DNA of 40,712 nucleotides from Gnetum montanum (Eukaryota > Streptophyta > Gnetopsida > Gnetales > Gnetaceae): the NCBI GenBank assembly GCA_015680685.1, contig MNCI01002706.1, forward strand, positions 1 through 40,712, given 5' to 3'. The position numbers and the translations under genes are program-made. This document shows positions 9,465 through 19,537 of the stretch, piece by piece; position 1 is the first letter of the stretch, and every line of letters begins with the position of its first letter. The notes under the pieces are model-generated. The model was not told where the DNA came from. It did not search any database and was given only the letters and a program-made list of their open reading frames with translations.

Positions 9465-9832
9465 CTAGGATAACCAATGGATTAAATCTGGTTCCAACAA
9501 TCTATATCAAGTTTCCAATTCTTCTATTAGTGTCCTGGGGAAGAACTAACACTTCTGTCACTTATTGTCATTGTTTTGCAAAATGCAAGCATCATGAAAG
9601 ACTTGTAGATAATGTTGCGGATTAGAACTATAGCTTCCCTCAAATTTAGAAATGTTATTCATATTAAGCCCTTTGATGTGGCTTTCACTCTAATACTTGT
9701 GAGGTATCCTTACTACCTTCTTGATCTAAATCATGCTTCTAGTAGCCAATAAGAGGTTATCATCATTAGACATGTCATGGTTAGAATCTCTATCCTTATT
9801 TTCCCATTTGTGATAGTCTTGTCTATGTTCCT
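9465..9832 (-). pseudogene. D gag, middle fragment between B1 and A2
   Basis: Read on the minus strand, this aligns with the A2 gag just before and at the start of its capsid core: L-L-A-T-R-S-M-I, then N-M-N-N-I-S-K-F-E-G, F-F-P-R-T-L-I-E-E-L-E-T-W-Y and L-L-E-P-D-L-I. It contains several stops. A2 breaks it on the right and B1 on the left. It shows that B1 and A2 both entered the same gag gene. Confidence 0.7.
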
Positions 9833-10687
9833 TGATGAGTGGCAAGGTAGCCCTACACTCAACCATACGAATATGAGCGTTACACACGCGATCTGGTCGA
9901 ACTCCGTAGAATAAGTGCCTACACGCCTTATGGAACACTTAAGGTTAATTGTTCATTGTCTTCCTAGACTTACTTGTATTTGTCATGGTTTTATGGTTAA
10001 GTCTGAGGTATGTGATTTGTATAGTTTTTATGTTTTATCTCCTATGCTAATGAGGTAAAGGGTGAAGAGACTAATTAACTAACTTTAACTAACTAACTAA
10101 GCCTTAATTAACCTAGTACAACGTTCATTCCCACTTACCGTTCACACCTTGAACCAATGCAACCTTGATTACCAAACGCTATTTGTTACTGGGATCACCA
10201 AGCGTAACACACGTGTTCGAAGTGGTCATACTGAATGCACTTAACTATGGGAGAAGGGTTGAGAGAGATTTAATTAACTAATAAAGCATTTAAAAATGAA
10301 CAATAAATAATAGTAATTAAAGTCCTAATTAGCCTAGTCCATGCACTGCAAGGTTTATCCAACAGTTTGTCTTTATTTCCGTACACAAACTTGTGTTCAG
10401 GAACAATATTTGCTTAAATAAAGATCCATTCACTTTGGAGATCCTACTGCGAGCACATGGAAATTATTCTATCTCTAGAGAGGTAAAACTTCCAGAGTTT
10501 CGCTAAGGGTTTAGATCTAGATGGAGAAACAAGGGAGAGCCACTTCTTATTTATAGAAATGACGGTGGACTGCGATATCGCGTACTCAATATCACGAGAA
10601 AGACACGATATCGGGTATGATACATCGCGTACGCGATATTGCAGTGAGGACACGATATCGTGGTCAATGCGATATCACGTCCCATCA
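9833..10687 (-). repeat. A2 3' LTR (855 bp)
   Basis: It starts TGATGAGTGG and ends GTCCCATCA on the plus strand, and is a close copy of 16025-16853. It lies at the element's 3' end because the polypurine tract (plus-strand TACCCCCATG) follows it at 10688. Confidence 0.9.
10570..10682. repeat. Palindrome cluster, core GATATC, in A2 3' LTR
   Basis: Six or seven copies of GATATC, AATATC or GATATT lie within 110 bp, several inside GCGATATCGC-like palindromes, at the same place as in A1 and the A2 5' LTR. Order and spacing differ between the two LTRs of this one element, so the array changes faster than the rest of the LTR. Confidence 0.8.
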
Positions 10688-12563
10688 TACCCCCATGATT
10701 GAATAAAAACTCGTCCTCGAGTTCCTTACAAAATATCGGGAAGGTATGGATTATTAACTTGAATGGAACTAATGGTGAATGGGACGACATGTAAACGGAT
10801 CATCATTACAGAACATGACAAAATTGGTATTCACGACAACAAGAGTGAACACTTTATACATTTGACATTAGGCCTTATTTGGCAGCTGAGAGAGAAGAGA
10901 GAAGAGAGAAAAAGTCTGCTACTGCCAACGCCATCCATCTCGTTCCTTGCATAGCTGCTTCAGCACCGATCCATTCCAAGTTTTCCCTCCAGATCCAATC
11001 CATTGTTGCATGATTTCCATATACACACACAACATAGTCTTTATATTAGCAAGGGTAAATGAATCACAATGTAGTTGATACCTTGCTTCGGTGAAAGGTC
11101 CATTGGCTAAGTTGTGGTATGGCTGATATGGGTCTGGAGATATAATTATGGTGACTACCGAAGGTGTAGGGGCCATGACTAAGAGCGAACCTTCAGTAGC
11201 AATAGAATGGAGAAAGAGAAAAGGAACAAGAAAGATGGAGAAAAAGAGACAAATATAACGTTTATGAAATGGTTGTCAATATGGAAATGAACAAAATAGA
11301 GTGGATTGCAGAAATGTTAAGGGAAAGAATTTAACTAGTGTGCCAAATAGGAAGGCCAGTGGGTCCTCCCCAAAGCAGGCTCATGCCTTTAATGCCCTGA
11401 CAAACCCACATTTAAAGAGTCTGTAGTCTCTAGGAATGTCACTTGGAACAAGAGTTAAAGTCTTAACCACAAGAATTTACCAAAAAAAATGCATCAACCA
11501 AAATATACACTAATGATACAACCAACAACGAGGTGAAAAATGGAGGAAGAATGATGGAAAGAAGAGAATGGAATGGAGTCTCAGGAACAAGGTGGTGTAC
11601 AGCCCCTTGTGTAGTTAATGATTAATGTGACTTGAAAAATCTCATTCCAACTCCGACCTCAACAACCTCATCCAGTGACTTCGCATTAATGCATTCTATC
11701 AATCCATCCTCTTGAAGTAACAAGAATGCATCCCTCAAAAAGCCACCACCATTCTGATGAAATGAAGGAGGAGAGAATGGGAAGCAAGAAGGGCCTTAGT
11801 TAGAGGAAACATTTTTATTTTAATTCCATAACCAGTGCTTGTAGCCCAAATGATTATTTCGTCTAAGGGGTGTGCTTTGAATTCTCACTTTTTATTTCTT
11901 TTTTTTTATGTGTTTATGCGTGAGAACCACACCATGCAAAGACTTTGTTATTTTTATTAGCTCAACTTCCTAATAATTGGGTAAGGTCGAAACAGTAAGA
12001 AAACTCAAGAAGAAAACATCCAAGCACCCAAGAGAATGGCCAACACAAATGCATCAAGTTCCCTTAAAGTCACACCCTTTTCAAGCCTTGAGTCCTTCCT
12101 TAGTTTAAGAAATGCCCAGTCACTAATTCGTTATAGTTCTTATTATTGAGAAAGGTACTGTACAGTTCCAAGCCAAGAGAGACCATAGAATTTTGTGGAT
12201 GAATGAATAAAGTGGACTCATTGCCTATCATATCAAAAAATCCATACCTTAGTATCAACATCGTAACTTAAAGGTAAAATCCAAACATTAGCAATCAATA
12301 GGAAAATTGTTCATACCATCTTTGGAACACTTATTGGATGACAAACTTAACAAAATGGATAAAACACACACACACACACTTACACATAAAGAAATGAAAA
12401 AGAATAAATGATGTTGTAAAAAAAATAAGAAAAGTTAAAGAAATTTTTAAAACAAAAATGTGCAAAACAAAAATGTATAAAACAAAAACTAAAAAGAACT
12501 GAGGGCCCCGAATGATCAGCATAGGTGGCCATAACTTCTCCCGCTAAATCGAAAGGGAGAGAT
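10688..12563 (-). other. A2 3' internal domain, no recognisable gene apart from one short frame
   Basis: The domain is collinear with 1106-2999 of A1. It includes a conserved block near 11340-11420 (with CAGTGGGTCCTCCCC), an A-rich stretch 12400-12500 and a CA microsatellite at 12366-12380. At the left end a short tail encodes K-E-L-E-D-E-F, like the C-terminal tail of gypsy polyproteins, just before the polypurine tract. No RT or integrase motif is visible in any frame. Confidence 0.6.
10919..11176 (-). CDS. 85-residue hypothetical frame in the A2 3' domain
   Basis: Sense-strand frame opening M-A-P-T-P-S-V-V-T. It contains a Tyr/Pro-rich start and Trp/Cys residues near the end and has no recognised domain. 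The matching DNA in A1 (about 2460-2760) is similar but carries shifts and stops, so coding potential is not conserved between the two copies. It may be the remnant of a third gene of the element or a chance frame. Confidence 0.25.
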   Translation of the reverse strand: MAPTPSVVTIIISPDPYQPYHNLANGPFTEARYQLHCDSFTLANIKTMLCVYMEIMQQWIGSGGKTWNGSVLKQLCKERDGWRWQ

Positions 12564-13808
12564 TCAAAATAATGAATGTCTATTTGAATTTCTTAGAAGT
12601 GTCCAACTTCTCCCGATTGATGCTTTCAGGTTAAGGGGTCGAAGTCGGTGACACTCATACTCCAATGTATCTATGCCTTCGTTGTGGGCATGAGTTGTTC
12701 TCCTAGTTTGTTCCATGCATGTTGGTGGGCTACTTTCTTGATCAGCTATCAACCACTGGGTGTTCTCTTGTTGTGTGGTTGCTACATACAGGCACTGTTG
12801 TATCTGCGTTTCTTGGGCACACCAGTTGCATGCAGGAGATGCTGAGCATTCCTTCATGTCATGAACCTCTGAGTCACTGTATGTGATGCACAAAACTTTC
12901 TTCTTCTCGATCTTTCCATAAATATTTTCCTTAGATATTTCCAAGGAAATATCACGGATCCCTAGGCATGCATTGATGGTGCTGAGCCATGCCCTTCCCA
13001 TTATAATTAGGAAGTCCCCTTTGTTACTATTGACTTCTATCACTAGGAAATTAGCTGGGTATGACCAATCACACACAATGGTAACGATTTCCTCCACCAA
13101 TCCCAAGGGAATGGTGATGGACTGGTCAACTAGCTCTAGTTGAATATTGCTCTTCTTGAGTGGAGGCAGGTTCCAGGCTTTATACATTTCTTGTAAGATT
13201 AAGTTGACTCTGGAACTTGAGTCAAAAAGAGCCTTACGAGGTTTGTTCCCAGTGACTTGGAGGTAGATTAAGGGATTTCTAGGGTCAGAGAGTTTCCTGG
13301 GAAGGTAGCCTACCTTGATCCAGTTAGTAATGGTATGTGTTAACATAACCTTATGTGTTAAGCCCTGTTGTTGGTTTGAAGGGAGCTCTGAAGCCTTGTG
13401 TGTTGGAGGTGCATGCACTGACTCAACCGCTTGTGGTTGTGAGAGCTTGTTTGGGCTTTTGGTTCTGAAGAAAGGTCTTCTCTTCATGCGGTTGTCAGAA
13501 CTAGCAGCAGGTTGAAGGTTTATAGCTCTCGTAGCATTACGTTGCTGCGGTTGGGTGGGGAGTTCCCCTTGCATTGTTGGAGCGGGTGGTAGTGGAACTA
13601 TCAGTGCATGAGTGGCGGATGGATTCAAAGGATGGTACGTGTGTGGTGTGTCTTCTATAGGAGAAGGAGTCCTAAAATACTCCTGAACTTGGTAGTGACA
13701 TTGTGGGGTTGTGTGACCCATAGAGTCACTTGGAGAAACCGGCTGCTGCACGTAGTAGCCATACGGGTTTTGTTGCCAGTAACAGTATTGTTGTCTAGGT
13801 GGTGGCAT
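12564..13808 (-). CDS. A2 gag C-terminus and aspartic protease, 414 codons
   Basis: This is the longest intact frame of the left cluster. The first 170 residues are rich in Pro, Gln, Thr and Asn, a likely flexible linker after gag. From about residue 185 a retropepsin-like domain follows: the strand before the active site (K-A-L-F), then V-N-L-I, a hydrophobic V-I-E-V strand and L-I-I-M-G-R-A-W-L near the end, the usual I-L-G-R-W-like block. The catalytic Asp is at residue 196 (codon 13221-13223), but Asp-Thr-Gly has become Asp-Ser-Ser, so the flap-side Gly is lost and activity is doubtful. A1 retains Asp-Thr-Gly at the same site. An upstream stop separates this frame from gag, so the true start is unclear; the Met at 13808 may be internal. 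Nothing after it encodes RT. Confidence 0.7.
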   Translation of the reverse strand: MPPPRQQYCYWQQNPYGYYVQQPVSPSDSMGHTTPQCHYQVQEYFRTPSPIEDTPHTYHPLNPSATHALIVPLPPAPTMQGELPTQPQQRNATRAINLQPAASSDNRMKRRPFFRTKSPNKLSQPQAVESVHAPPTHKASELPSNQQQGLTHKVMLTHTITNWIKVGYLPRKLSDPRNPLIYLQVTGNKPRKALFDSSSRVNLILQEMYKAWNLPPLKKSNIQLELVDQSITIPLGLVEEIVTIVCDWSYPANFLVIEVNSNKGDFLIIMGRAWLSTINACLGIRDISLEISKENIYGKIEKKKVLCITYSDSEVHDMKECSASPACNWCAQETQIQQCLYVATTQQENTQWLIADQESSPPTCMEQTRRTTHAHNEGIDTLEYECHRLRPLNLKASIGRSWTLLRNSNRHSLF

Positions 13809-13908
13809 CCCCCATGACTGTGGGTGTTGCCACTACTAATGTTGCCCGATAGGTTGTGGCAGAGTTCCACTTGGATAATATGTTAACGGCTGGTGGAACT
13901 GCCTTGGG

Positions 13909-15879
13909 TTACCTTGGGGAATAATGTAACCTTTGGGGTGCCTGCCATCTGTTAAGTCTTAGGTTGAGTGCATACACCCCATACTCTTGTAGATGTGACA
14001 TTATTGGGCAACATCCCTTAGGATGGTCATATTGGTAGATCTCACATCCACCATCATTGTTTGTATCCAAATCCACAACCTCATTGGCGATAGTTATTTT
14101 TCCCTTACCCTTGTCATGTGCATGGCCTAAATCTCTCTGCTTTTTCTTACCATGGTCACTACTTCGTTCCTCTTTAGACTCCTCTACGATTTTCAAGACA
14201 GTTTCAATTTTGCTATCTCAGGAGCTCCATATTTCATCTACCTTATCCTATACTTCCGTTGTTAGCTTTTGAAGTAGCAAGGTTTTTCTATTCACCAACT
14301 CTTCGAGTGGTGACTCATCGTCTTCATCGCAGAATCTTACTCCCTTCTTTTAGAGGAAAGGGTCGTGGTTATACTCTTCCACACTTTCTCTTTTCCATAG
14401 CTCCCCTTATTCTTTAGCTACTTGCTCCAACAATCGATGAATTTCATGGGATCTAAGTTCAGATAGTCTCCCTTGGGCATAAGTCCCAAGGGTTCTCCTA
14501 GTTTCATGTCTTAGCCCATCTACGAGGTGGTGGAGTTGATCCTGTTGTGCATAACCATGGCCCAGGCAACGATGTAGCAATGCATAATATCGTCCCACGA
14601 CAACATCCAAGGGTTCGTGATTACCCTGCTTGCATCCTTGGATCTTCTTACACAAGTTGGACACTCTGGAGTACATTTGGTATTTATCGTTGAACAATTC
14701 TAGCATTGTACTCCACCTCCTAATGGTTTCTGGCTCTAAGGACCGGTACCAACTCTCTGCTTCTTTTATGAGTTTCCTAGGGAACAACTTTAATTTCTGC
14801 CACTCATTTTCGATATTCTACAAGGCATAGGCATCGTGGAATTCCTATAAGTGATTTTGCGGATCAACATTGTATCCCCCCTCAAACCGTGGGATATTAT
14901 TCATATCTAATCTCTTAATCCGGCTATCTTTTTAATGCCTTGTAGGTATTCTCACAGCCTCCGTAATGTCTAACATACTTCAGGTTGCTAGTAGGGGTTC
15001 GTCATGATCATCTCTCTCATGACATCTATGATGCTTACGTGGTTCCCTACTTTCCCTTATTTCATGCCTTGACTCTCTAGAATTCCCTTGTCCTCACTCT
15101 CGACTCTCTCGTCGAGGTCTCTCATTTTGCTTACCCTTATCCTCACCGTTGTGCTCTTTGTGACTGCATCCTAATGTGGAAGGAGAGGGTGAATGGTGTG
15201 ATGTAGGGGAAGAAGAAGGAGAACCATCGCCATGATGATGTTTCTTACCTTCTCTTCGGTGACTACGGCCCTGATCGTGATGAAGATCCAAGTGCTCGTC
15301 CTTGTCATGTGTTTTTGTTCCCTCGGTGAACACTTGGTGTTCATGGGGATTAGAACCAGGGTTGTGTATCATGGAGCATAGGTTTTGATACCCCACCTCC
15401 TCACTATTGTTAGGAGGGGGAACATCATTTGATGGAGAACCTGTTATAATTGGTTCACCATCTCCAAATTCGCTTAGGACGTGCGAGACCCCTTTGCCCT
15501 TCAACAATGTATGGTGGCTCTCCTGCCGCGAATCCCTTAAACATTGTGCTTTTTTGGGATGGTAGTCCCTTATGCTGTAATCACATGCAACGTATTCAAT
15601 GTATAGCTCTGTCATGCCTATTTGTGCAAGTGCACAAAGGAGCATGTTGGGGACTGCACGATCTGGGGGCAACACTATGTTACCTTACAAATCATGCCAA
15701 CGCAGTTGTTCATCCTGATGGAGGATAAAAGTAAAATCTGGTATGTACTCATCAGGATGAATATACATCACCCGATACTGTTGAGGAACTAGCGGTTCAT
15801 GGTTATGTGTGTTAGATTGTCGACAGTCTCTAGTGTGATCCTTAGGTGGTGAAGTGCTTTTATGAGAAGAAGAAAACAT
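13909..15879 (-). pseudogene. A2 gag, nearly full length, with several stops
   Basis: The Met at 15879 opens M-F-S-S-S-H-K-S, and the block V-M-Y-I-H-P-D-E-Y-I-P-D-F-T-F matches the C gag. A TAA near 15680 interrupts, then 193 open codons follow (15675-15094) with a His/Asp/Ser-rich low-complexity tail. The capsid-like core is 14787-14407 (F-P-R-K-L-I-K-E-A-E-S-W-Y, then the R-L/L-R-H-E-T-R block typical of Athila/Tat gag). A Cys/His cluster near 14050-14010 (C-E-I-Y-Q-Y-D-H-P-K-G-C) looks like a nucleocapsid zinc knuckle with one Cys replaced by Tyr. Gag builds the particle that packages element RNA; the stops make this copy inactive. Confidence 0.75.
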
Positions 15880-16005
15880 TGTGTCTTATTCGGTGTGCTG
15901 ATTAACCGTTATATAATTTTTTGTTTAATTAACCCTAAGGGTTCGTTTAAGCTTCCCAATGATGTGGATGATTTCCTATGTTCTACTTAGCGCACAAACA
16001 CTTAG

Positions 16006-16024
16006 TCCCTAGCAACGGTGCCAA
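16006..16024 (-). other. Primer-binding site of A2 (tRNA-Asp type, decayed)
   Basis: The minus-strand sequence TTGGCACCGTTGCTAGGGA follows the 5' LTR directly and differs by two or three bases from the TGGCGCCGTTGCCGGGGA consensus for tRNA-Asp priming. Confidence 0.65.
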
Positions 16025-16853
16025 TGATGAGTGGCGAGGTACCCCTACACTCAACCATATGAATACGAGCGTTACACACGTGATTCGATCGAACTCCATA
16101 GACTAAGTGCCTACATGCCTTATGGAACACTTAAGGTTAATTGTTCGTTGTCTTCCCAGACTTACTTGTATTTTTCACGGTTGTATGGTTAAGTAAGTCT
16201 GAGGTATGTGATTTGTATAGTTTTTATGTTTTATCTCCTATGCTAATGAGATAAAGGGTGAAGAGACTAATTAACTAACTTTAACTAACTAACTAAGCCT
16301 TAATTAACCTAGCATCAGCATCCGTTCCCACTTACCGTTCACACCCTGAACCAATGCAACCTTGATTACCAAATGCTATTCGTTATTGGGATCACCAAGC
16401 GTAACGCACGTGCTCGAAGTGGTCGTACTGAATACACTTAACTATGGGAGAAGGGTTGAGAGAGATTTAATTAACTAATAAAGAATTTAAACAATGAACA
16501 ATAAATAACAGTAATTAAAGTCCTAATTAGCCTAGTCCATGCACTGCAAGGTTTATCCAACAGTTCATCTTTATTTCCGTACACAAACTTGTGTTTAGGT
16601 ACAATATTTGCTCAAATAAAAATCCGTTCACTTTGGAGCTTCTATTGTGAGCACATGGAAATTATTCTATCTCTGGAGAGGTAAAACTGCTAAGTTTTGC
16701 TAAGGGTCTAGATCTAGATAGAGAAACAAGGGAGAGCCGCTTCTTATTTATAGAAATGGCGGCGAACTGCGATATCACAGGAAAGATGCGATATCGTGTA
16801 CAATACATTGCGTACGTGATATCGCTGTGAGGACGCGATATCGCATCCCATCA
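16025..16853 (-). repeat. A2 5' LTR (829 bp), with GATATC cluster at 16768-16848
   Basis: It starts TGATGAGTGG and ends GCATCCCATCA. It differs from the 3' LTR mainly by scattered transitions and a shorter palindrome array (four GATATC copies). TTATTTATAGAAA near 16744 (minus TTTCTATAAATAA) is a plausible TATA box for element transcription leftward, about 100 bp inside from the palindrome array. Confidence 0.9.
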
Positions 16854-17270
16854 CTCCCTTTGGTGCCTTATATCCTATCTTTGATCTCAATTTCTTTCTC
16901 CATCTTGATCTTGTAGTGGAGCTATATCTCTGCCTACATTTAGCTTTGTTAAAGCTAGATTATGAAAATGAAGAGGACGATAATGAACTAGGAGAATCGC
17001 CATGGCTTTTGTATCTTCTCCTATGATCCTTTGGTTTATATCTTCTAGTTCTAGTGAAGGTACTAGGCCTTCAAACCCTCCTTTTTTCTAAGAGACTTAT
17101 TTCATCCCCTCTAGGATTGTCTACGATAGCTGAATGTAGTAAGGATTAGAATAAGCATATGAGACCCTTTCTTACAATGTTCCACTCCATTTTTCATCAA
17201 TATGGTTCCTATCATTGTCCACACTAGTGTGTTCATCATGTGATGAACTATTAGCCCTATGTGAAGGCAT
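16854..17270 (-). pseudogene. D gag N-terminal fragment
   Basis: The start codon at 17268-17270 (minus) opens M-P-S-H-R-A-N-S-S-S-H-D-E. It leads into an Arg/Ser-rich stretch with S-H-G-D-S-P-S-S like the A2 gag, with stops. A2 breaks it at 16854 and the continuation lies at 9832-9465. Bases 17271-17401 are leader and a decayed primer site. Confidence 0.6.
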
Positions 17271-17401
17271 GTTTTCAATTAATAATAATGTGTGTGAGTT
17301 AAAATATGTTTCCTAAAAAATAAATTGTTAATGCTTTTACAATAATCATTTTTGGTATAATTAATCTAAGGTACTAGTACCATTCTTGGTAGTAATATCA
17401 A

Positions 17402-18164
17402 TGATGAGTAGTATAGTAGATCTTACACCCAACCATATAGATCACAAGTGTTCACATGCGATCTGGTTGAATTCTATGGATGAAACTAGTGTAGTATATA
17501 TAGATTGTTAAGTATCGATCGCAAGTCATTGTCTTTCTACTTAGACTAATGGTAGCTCTATCATGCATGATTTAGTTCAAAGTGAGGCATATGATTATGA
17601 TGTTGTTGGGGCCTTAAACTAAACTAATCAACAACATAGAAATTAATTGTTTAATTTAATTAACAATAAAATTAAATCCTAAACTAGCCTAAGGATAATG
17701 TGTGTTCTTTCCTAGGTTGCCATACACATCCTGAACTAATATAACTATTGCTGGGATTACTAAGAGACACACTATTGAGCATATAAAGCATTATCATTAT
17801 TGGGTTACCAAATGGTTATATGTTAAGCTTAAAACTAGTCACACTCATTCCACAAATGATTAATGTGCATAGAAATGTAAATATTAAGCTGATTGCATTA
17901 AAAGTAAATTTTATTTTTAAGTCAAAGTGTTCCAATGAATAAAAATTAATCTTGATCTTATTGCTAATCATGAATTGTGTCCAAGTACAATACCACTTGA
18001 ATAAGATGTCATACAATTAACTTGTTCACGTTGCAGACACTTGTTGAGGACTTACTAAGACTATGGAAATAAACTACAAGAGTTCAACTATACTACTAAC
18101 CAAAAAATGGTGTACATACACAATAGGTAATGAATTGTAGTTAGAAGCATTTTATTATTCATCA
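17402..18164 (-). repeat. D 5' LTR (763 bp), border of the left nest
   Basis: It begins TGATGAGTAG and ends TTCATCA. Shared landmarks with A and C are the CCAACCATAT start block, GATCTGGTTGAATTC, GCATATGATTATG, a TGCTGGGATTACTAAG block and CAAGTACAAT. The outer end is inferred from the CATCA terminus. DNA to the right shows no transposon similarity and leads into the 3' flank of the gene, so this is where the outermost left element entered. The adjacent host bases are GACAT; the partner duplication is outside the window. Confidence 0.65.
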
Positions 18165-19537
18165 GACATTCATGAACAAATTATTTTCTAAAGTCATTTT
18201 AGAATTCACTTCATGTTTTCAATCACAAGATATTTTTTGGCTAGTATATACTTCAATGAAACTATTTTTGCTTTAATATTGATTCTTCTTTTACTATATT
18301 GGAGCTCCTACTTATTTTCTCACAATCTTAATTGCTGAATTGGATTGCTGAAGCCAATTGATATCACAAAGCAAAACACAACTGAAAACTTTGCAGCATC
18401 CTATTGCAAGTCCAAACCTTTTTTCTTTTCAAAGAAATACCCGAAGTTGCAATGCAGAGAAGAACCTACGGTCATCAGTATCAAATGCGAAAAAGAAAAC
18501 TTTCCTTGTAACATTTTGAGGTATAATTGATTAATAATAATTTGAATTCCCTTATTTCAGAGTTGCAAGGAGTAACGAAGACACGTGTTTCATTAAACTT
18601 AAACACAAAACTTACTCTCATGTTTGCACTTATTATTATTTTTGGCTACAAAGTATAGTTGAAGGCATTCATCATGATTTTCATGTTAGAGCCGCGAAGT
18701 ACATTTGCAAATTCCCATGCGCCTTGCTTTGTAAACCTTTTTTCTCCCATGTCCATGCGGTTAAATAGTATCATGGATCATCATCTTAGACTTCAAAATC
18801 CTCTGCCTTCGTAAACCTATTTTTCCCTTTCTTTTTCACGACGGAGAATTCTTCTCCTTTGAGACGCTCATTTTCCCAGCTCACAAAAATAAGCATATCG
18901 AACACCCTATGATTCTGGTTCTGCGTTACTGGAAAAGTGAAGTTTTGTGAATTTTGCCCAAGAGTATTGCAAAAGTGTTAACGTTCAATATCCATGAATT
19001 AATTGTCAGTAATGAACAATCCACATTACCGATGCTTGAGGCATAGTAGCCAACAAAATGAAAGCTTGAAGGCTGTTGACTAAAACTCCTAGCTTTGAAT
19101 GAAGGCGAAAAAAAGAACATTCTTTTGCTCATGTATATTATATTCTCATGTTCAATACAAATCTATGTCCCTGACCTTCCATCCTAGTTTGTATGTGGTT
19201 CCCAGCCCAAGATATATTTATAAATTTTCAGCTTACCCCAAACCCAAATCTGGAGAGAAGTTACTTCCATTAACCTTTTGACAACAAGAACACAACCTAC
19301 TACATCCTCCAAAATCGTGTTCAAATAAATGTTGTCAATTGCAACCCGTATTCACATATTTTTCTGGCCGTACATGTACATTCAAATGGCAGAAATAGCT
19401 GTTGTTGAATCCTTCTTTCTGAGGACCTTCACAGAAGTTAGATGAAACCTATTGTCATTCCACAAATGATGCATTTATGTTTTTCGAAAGCCGAAATGCT
19501 TGGTATCTTTTCTTTTTTTTTTTAAGAAGTAATTGGT
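18165..19537. other. 3' flank and 3' UTR side of the DUF547 gene, no other gene seen
   Basis: This is AT-rich single-copy-looking DNA between element D and the stop codon of the minus-strand gene. Short frames of 60-68 codons here have no family resemblance. Part of it must be 3' UTR, but I see no clear canonical AATAAA on the minus strand close to the stop and do not place the polyadenylation site. Confidence 0.55.

Larger units (their letters stand above)
9833..16853 (-). mobile_element. A2: complete gag-protease-only LTR retrotransposon
   Basis: Two LTRs of 855 and 829 bp flank a 5337-bp interior. Read on the minus strand the order is 5' LTR (16025-16853), tRNA-Asp-type primer site, gag (15879-13909), protease (13808-12564), a 1.9-kb domain without recognisable gene (12563-10688), polypurine tract and 3' LTR (10687-9833). 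There is no RT, RNase H or integrase, so movement would depend on enzymes supplied by another element. The two LTRs differ at a few per cent of positions by eye, so the insertion is not recent. Flanking bases TTCCT (left) and CTCCC (right) agree at only three of five positions, so a target duplication is not clear. The element splits the gag of D. Confidence 0.85.

Noticed and set aside
9833-16853. Five-base target duplication for A2
   Set aside because: TTCCT and CTCCC agree at only three of five positions, so I do not claim it even though both LTR ends are clear.
18165-19537. Polyadenylation signal for the DUF547 gene
   Set aside because: Only AT-rich variants such as CATAAA and TATAAA were seen on the minus strand; none is convincing enough to annotate.
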